From a virus, in IMG/VR virus record IMGVR_UViG_3300006919_000139, positions 1-39,672 of that record: a DNA stretch of 39,672 nucleotides; one strand, given 5' to 3'. Position 1 is the stretch's first letter. Every line of letters begins with the position of its first letter. The notes beneath the pieces were generated by a model. It was not told where the DNA came from. It saw nothing but the letters and a program-made list of their open reading frames with translations, and made no database searches. Below are positions 36,854 to 39,672 of this stretch, piece after piece. Made by a program: the position numbers and the translations under genes.

Positions 36854-37888
36854 CTAGGCCCCTGCGAGTTCGTTCGCGACCTGATCGACGGTGTCTCGCC
36901 AGTCCTTGGGAGGCGTGGCCTTGGCGTCGGCGGGCTTGGACTTGATATTCACGCCGGCGGCCTTCTTGGCCTTTTCCGCGCGCTCCTTCCGGTCCTTTTC
37001 CGCCTTGACCTGGGCCTCGCGCTGCTGCTCCTCGATAAGAAGCGCGCGGGTCTCCGCATTGGCCCAGACAGCCTGGTCGTAGGCATCCTGAAGCGATGTC
37101 GCTTTCCCGCCCGCGTAGAGAGCGCCCATATGCTCTTTGACGCTCTCGAAATGGGGGTGCGAAGGATCGTTCTTGAACGCCTCGATTTCGGCCATGGCCT
37201 GGGCCTGGGCCTGCTGTGCGCGGGCCTGCTCCTGGCTGGTGAGGGTCGATGTCAGGGTTTGAACTTGCTGTTGCAGGGATCGGACCGCCGGGTCGATGTA
37301 TTCGTCGGCGGCCTGGGGGGTCAGTGTCGAGAGATCGACCTGGCGCTGCTGCGCGAACCATCGGATGAAACTCGCAGGGTCTTTCGTCGCGAAGTCGGAG
37401 ATGGCGAAAAGCTGGCCCAATGCCTGCTCTTCGTTCAGTCCTTCCATCGCGAACGTCTGACGGCGAGGTCCAAGGACAGCTTCGACGCCTTGCCAGCGGC
37501 GGTCCTTCTCGGCGTACTCCTGGGATTTCCGGGTAAATTCGGCGTCTCTGTCGCGCTCGCGCTTCAGCACAACTTCCTGTGCCTCGCGAGGGAGCGCGGC
37601 GAATGCCGTCTTATCCTCGGCGGACCACCTTGCCGGCGGGTCGAGAGGCTGCGGGTCCGCAGGCTCGTCCTCGGCATTGGTTCCCTGGTCCGTAATGTCT
37701 TCGCCGGAGTCGCCGTCATCGGCGCCAGCTTCGGCTTTGTCCTTGGGGTCTTCGGCCTTTTCGTCCCCGACCTGATCCGCGTCTTCGGTTGTCTCTGCCT
37801 TGACCTCTTCGCCCGATTCCTTGGCTTCCAGTTCCGCCAGGGAAGTGTTCAACGCCTCGTCCAGATCGAAGTCCTTGTCTTCGGCCAT
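36854..37888 (-). CDS. Scaffolding protein
   Basis: 344 residues: a strongly acidic N-terminal 85 residues, a long helical middle with 'VRSLQQQVQTLTSTLTSQEQ' and Gln/Ala coiled coil, and a basic C-terminal region ('KAEKDRKERAEKAKKAAGVN'). This is the classic scaffold profile that guides capsid assembly and then leaves. It lies immediately before the capsid gene. ATG 37888 shares its A with the TGA of the 98-aa gene. Confidence 0.88.
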   Translation of the reverse strand: MAEDKDFDLDEALNTSLAELEAKESGEEVKAETTEDADQVGDEKAEDPKDKAEAGADDGDSGEDITDQGTNAEDEPADPQPLDPPARWSAEDKTAFAALPREAQEVVLKRERDRDAEFTRKSQEYAEKDRRWQGVEAVLGPRRQTFAMEGLNEEQALGQLFAISDFATKDPASFIRWFAQQRQVDLSTLTPQAADEYIDPAVRSLQQQVQTLTSTLTSQEQARAQQAQAQAMAEIEAFKNDPSHPHFESVKEHMGALYAGGKATSLQDAYDQAVWANAETRALLIEEQQREAQVKAEKDRKERAEKAKKAAGVNIKSKPADAKATPPKDWRDTVDQVANELAGA

Positions 37889-38184
37889 CAGGTCATCTCT
37901 TTCGCTGTTTCGGATATGGCGCGGTCAACGAATCGCTCGATTTCCCGCGTCCGGTATTCGTCCGCCGTCTTGCGGTGCCACTCGACTTCACCCTTTTCCA
38001 AGATCCGGCAGCCGTGGCGGGCAAGGTTCTCGCGGTGCTCGCGCTTGCCGTCCACGGTCTTGCCGGTGATCGGGCAGTCGTAGGGCTTGTAATCCCCGGA
38101 AATGAAGGGGCCGGGATTGCGGCCCCGGCCTTGGTTCACGACTTCAACGACACCTTGGCCGCTGTGGATGAATCGGCGTCTCAT
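37888..38184 (-). CDS. Hypothetical protein, 98 aa, between portal and scaffold
   Basis: Basic soluble protein. 'RRRFIHSGQGVVEVVNQGRG', 'SGDYKPYDCPITGKTVDGKR' and 'EHRENLARHGCRILEKGEVE' match a small podovirus family (a CP.TG..V.gr..HR..L.r.GC pattern) that is always found beside the portal. Function unknown; the two Cys and His residues could bind zinc. Confidence 0.72.
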   Translation of the reverse strand: MRRRFIHSGQGVVEVVNQGRGRNPGPFISGDYKPYDCPITGKTVDGKREHRENLARHGCRILEKGEVEWHRKTADEYRTREIERFVDRAISETAKEMT

Positions 38185-39672
38185 GCCGCTTTCTCCGTCT
38201 CCTGCGCTTCCGCTTGAATCCGCGCCATCTTCACCTGATGCGCGGTGGCGTTCTCGATGGCTTCCATCCGCAACCGTTCCATCTTCGTCTGATGCTCGAC
38301 CTGGGCGAGTTCGGCTTCGGATTGGACCTTCTGGCCCTGGGCTTGCGCCTGCGCCATGTCGGCCTGCGCCTTCGCGGCATCGACCTGTTGCTTCATCTGC
38401 AACGCCTGCTGATCGGCTTGCGCCTGTGCGGCCTCTGCCTGGGCCTGCGGGTTGGGCTGGCCTTCGGGCTGGTTGCCGATGCTCTCCAGGGCGTCTTCGA
38501 CCTCTCTGCCCATGCGGAAGCGGCGGATGGCGGAGAGAAGCAGGGTCTTCGCAACCTCCATCGGCACAAAGCCAGCCTGCACGGCGGGGCCGATGCCCGT
38601 GAGGAATTGGTTGATGCCGCCCAGCAATTCCGTGACCTGTTCGCGCTCGGCGGCGAGGTCGGCGGCGATGGTCGAATCCGTCTCGATGTCGATGCGGTAG
38701 CCGCGCAGCTTGTCGCTCCGCATGATCTGGACGGCGGACGCCACGAGTTCCGGCGGCAGCCCCGTCATCTCGGCCAGGATCGCGGGTTCGAAATGCTCGG
38801 CCAGGATCTCGGCCTTCAGGCGCATGAGATCGCGCAGGAAGCGTTGAACCTCCCTCTGCCGGTCCCGCAGGCGGGTCGATCCGGTCTGCGCCTTGATCTG
38901 CTGCGCGCCCAGCGTCTCCCTCGGGTCGGAAGCGCCCCGGATGATGTCGGACAGGCCCGTGATTTCGAAGATCGTCTGCTTCAGCGCCTCGCGCTGGACG
39001 TACAACTCCCGCAGGACCGCCGCCGCCCGGTCGATCGGCATCATCCAGATACCGTCTTCGATCTTCCGCCCCGACGCGACATACTGCGCCGCGTTTTCGG
39101 CGGGGACGAAGGTGTTGTCGTCCTCATTGAACAGCCGGTCGAGTTCGGCCATCGTCGAGTCGTAGACGCCCCGCAACCGCAACCCGTCCACGATCTTATT
39201 GATCCGGGACGTGATGAGGTTCAGTTCCTCTGCCTGATTCTCGTACTGCGAATAATCCGTGACCGGGACCAAGCTATCGCTGGTTTCCAGGGCCATCAGG
39301 GGGCGGGGAATGGGGAAGAAGCCCGTCAGACCGAGGGGGTCGCTTTCGCGCTTCAGCGGCGCTTCCTTGTGCGCGGGCGCGATGAACAGAACCTCGCGGT
39401 CGTCCTTGTCCCAAATCTCCCAGACCCGGGCGCGTTTGAATATCTCGCTGTCGTCGCCTTCCTTGCTGTCGATCTCGATATCGAGACTGATCTCGCCCCC
39501 GACCTCCCCGAACGCATCCTCCAGTTCGGCACGGGTCATCTGGTGCTCGAAGGCGATCCAGGACACATCCTCCCAGGTCTTGCCCGGCCCGCGCCTGAAA
39601 CCGTCCCACTGCACGGCCTCGCAATAGACAACCTGTTCGACCGTCTCGTCATAGGGGTCGCCGTTGACGAAA
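38181..39672 (-). CDS. Portal protein, C-terminal part (continues from the window start)
   Basis: 497 codons including the stop. It joins the N-terminal part at position 1 through the shared codon CAT. At the junction 'EEYEADE|H|FVNGDPYDE' is followed by 'WDGFRRGPGKTWEDVSWIAF', the usual portal wing sequence. The middle ('LRELYVQREALKQTIFEITG', 'SDIIRGASDPRETLGAQQIK') matches P22-type portals. The C-terminal 100 residues are a Gln/Ala-rich helix barrel-like tail ('QAQAEAAQAQADQQALQMKQ'). The open frame has no stop through the window edge. Confidence 0.93.
   Translation of the reverse strand, partial: FVNGDPYDETVEQVVYCEAVQWDGFRRGPGKTWEDVSWIAFEHQMTRAELEDAFGEVGGEISLDIEIDSKEGDDSEIFKRARVWEIWDKDDREVLFIAPAHKEAPLKRESDPLGLTGFFPIPRPLMALETSDSLVPVTDYSQYENQAEELNLITSRINKIVDGLRLRGVYDSTMAELDRLFNEDDNTFVPAENAAQYVASGRKIEDGIWMMPIDRAAAVLRELYVQREALKQTIFEITGLSDIIRGASDPRETLGAQQIKAQTGSTRLRDRQREVQRFLRDLMRLKAEILAEHFEPAILAEMTGLPPELVASAVQIMRSDKLRGYRIDIETDSTIAADLAAEREQVTELLGGINQFLTGIGPAVQAGFVPMEVAKTLLLSAIRRFRMGREVEDALESIGNQPEGQPNPQAQAEAAQAQADQQALQMKQQVDAAKAQADMAQAQAQGQKVQSEAELAQVEHQTKMERLRMEAIENATAHQVKMARIQAEAQETEKAA

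Overview
The window reads as the complete, circular, unit-length genome (39,672 bp) of a temperate short-tailed phage, opened inside the portal gene. The first 536 bases (minus strand) carry the N-terminal 178 codons of the portal. The last 1,492 bases carry the rest, and the split codon at the two ends (CA + T) rejoins in frame into one 675-residue protein. Head genes are of the portal/scaffold/capsid kind, and there is no tape measure, tail-tube or sheath gene, so the virion should be a podovirus. The DNA is GC-rich by eye (not counted). The gene families (Cro-like carph-isopro-type HTH, alphaproteobacterial-style S24 repressor, DUF7768-like and DUF6456-like proteins, DnaA domain IV protein) suggest an alphaproteobacterial host, but this is inference.

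Lysogeny module (8.9-12.6 kb). A 63-bp tRNA-Ser(GCU) 3' fragment is the likely attP. Next to it, on the minus strand, are a tyrosine integrase, an overlapping excisionase-like HTH gene, a NinG/Rap-like zinc protein, a CII-like regulator and a Cro-like HTH gene. A plus-strand S24 (CI-type) repressor diverges from cro. Two nearly identical promoters flank the repressor: a leftward one in front of cro and a rightward one downstream of cI. Each has TTGACA, a 17-18 nt spacer and TAAnAT. Each is overlapped by two 17-bp operators built from the half-site TTACGCA/TGCGTAA.

Rightward early operon (12.67-20.23 kb, plus strand). It opens with a lipoprotein carrying HExxH. A long chain of very small genes follows, mostly coupled by ATGA/GTGA overlaps. 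Inside the chain sits a recombination block: YqaJ-type exonuclease, ERF-type annealing protein and a small protein with an SSB-like DDDLPF tail. DUF1367 and HNH-like genes come next.

Leftward genes (minus strand). Reading down from attP: a 52-aa protein, an N6-adenine methyltransferase, a DUF7768-like protein, a DnaA-domain-IV protein, a replication initiator with internal tandem repeats (candidate origin), several small genes, a candidate late regulator, a ParB-methyltransferase fusion, small and large terminase, a 99-aa protein, a fibre-like protein with a Peptidase_G2-like end, then the portal across the window junction. From 38.2 down to 20.3 kb come scaffold, capsid, decoration protein, a DUF115-like enzyme, head-tail and tail hub proteins, a tandem ADP-ribosyltransferase-like protein, a GNAT, three ejection/internal proteins, a tail fibre, the lysis cassette (secreted protein, membrane protein, phosphoesterase, M15 endolysin, holin-like protein, lipoprotein) and a beta-helix tailspike. 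One 59-aa two-TM gene on the plus strand (25.7 kb) interrupts the late operon.

Organisation. In the circle the leftward promoter faces cro-cII-NinG-xis-int, then attP, then replication and late genes, all on one strand. Integration at attP would cut replication and late genes away from that promoter, so excision would re-link them. No restriction enzyme partner was seen for either methyltransferase, and no CRISPR array or insertion sequence was seen.
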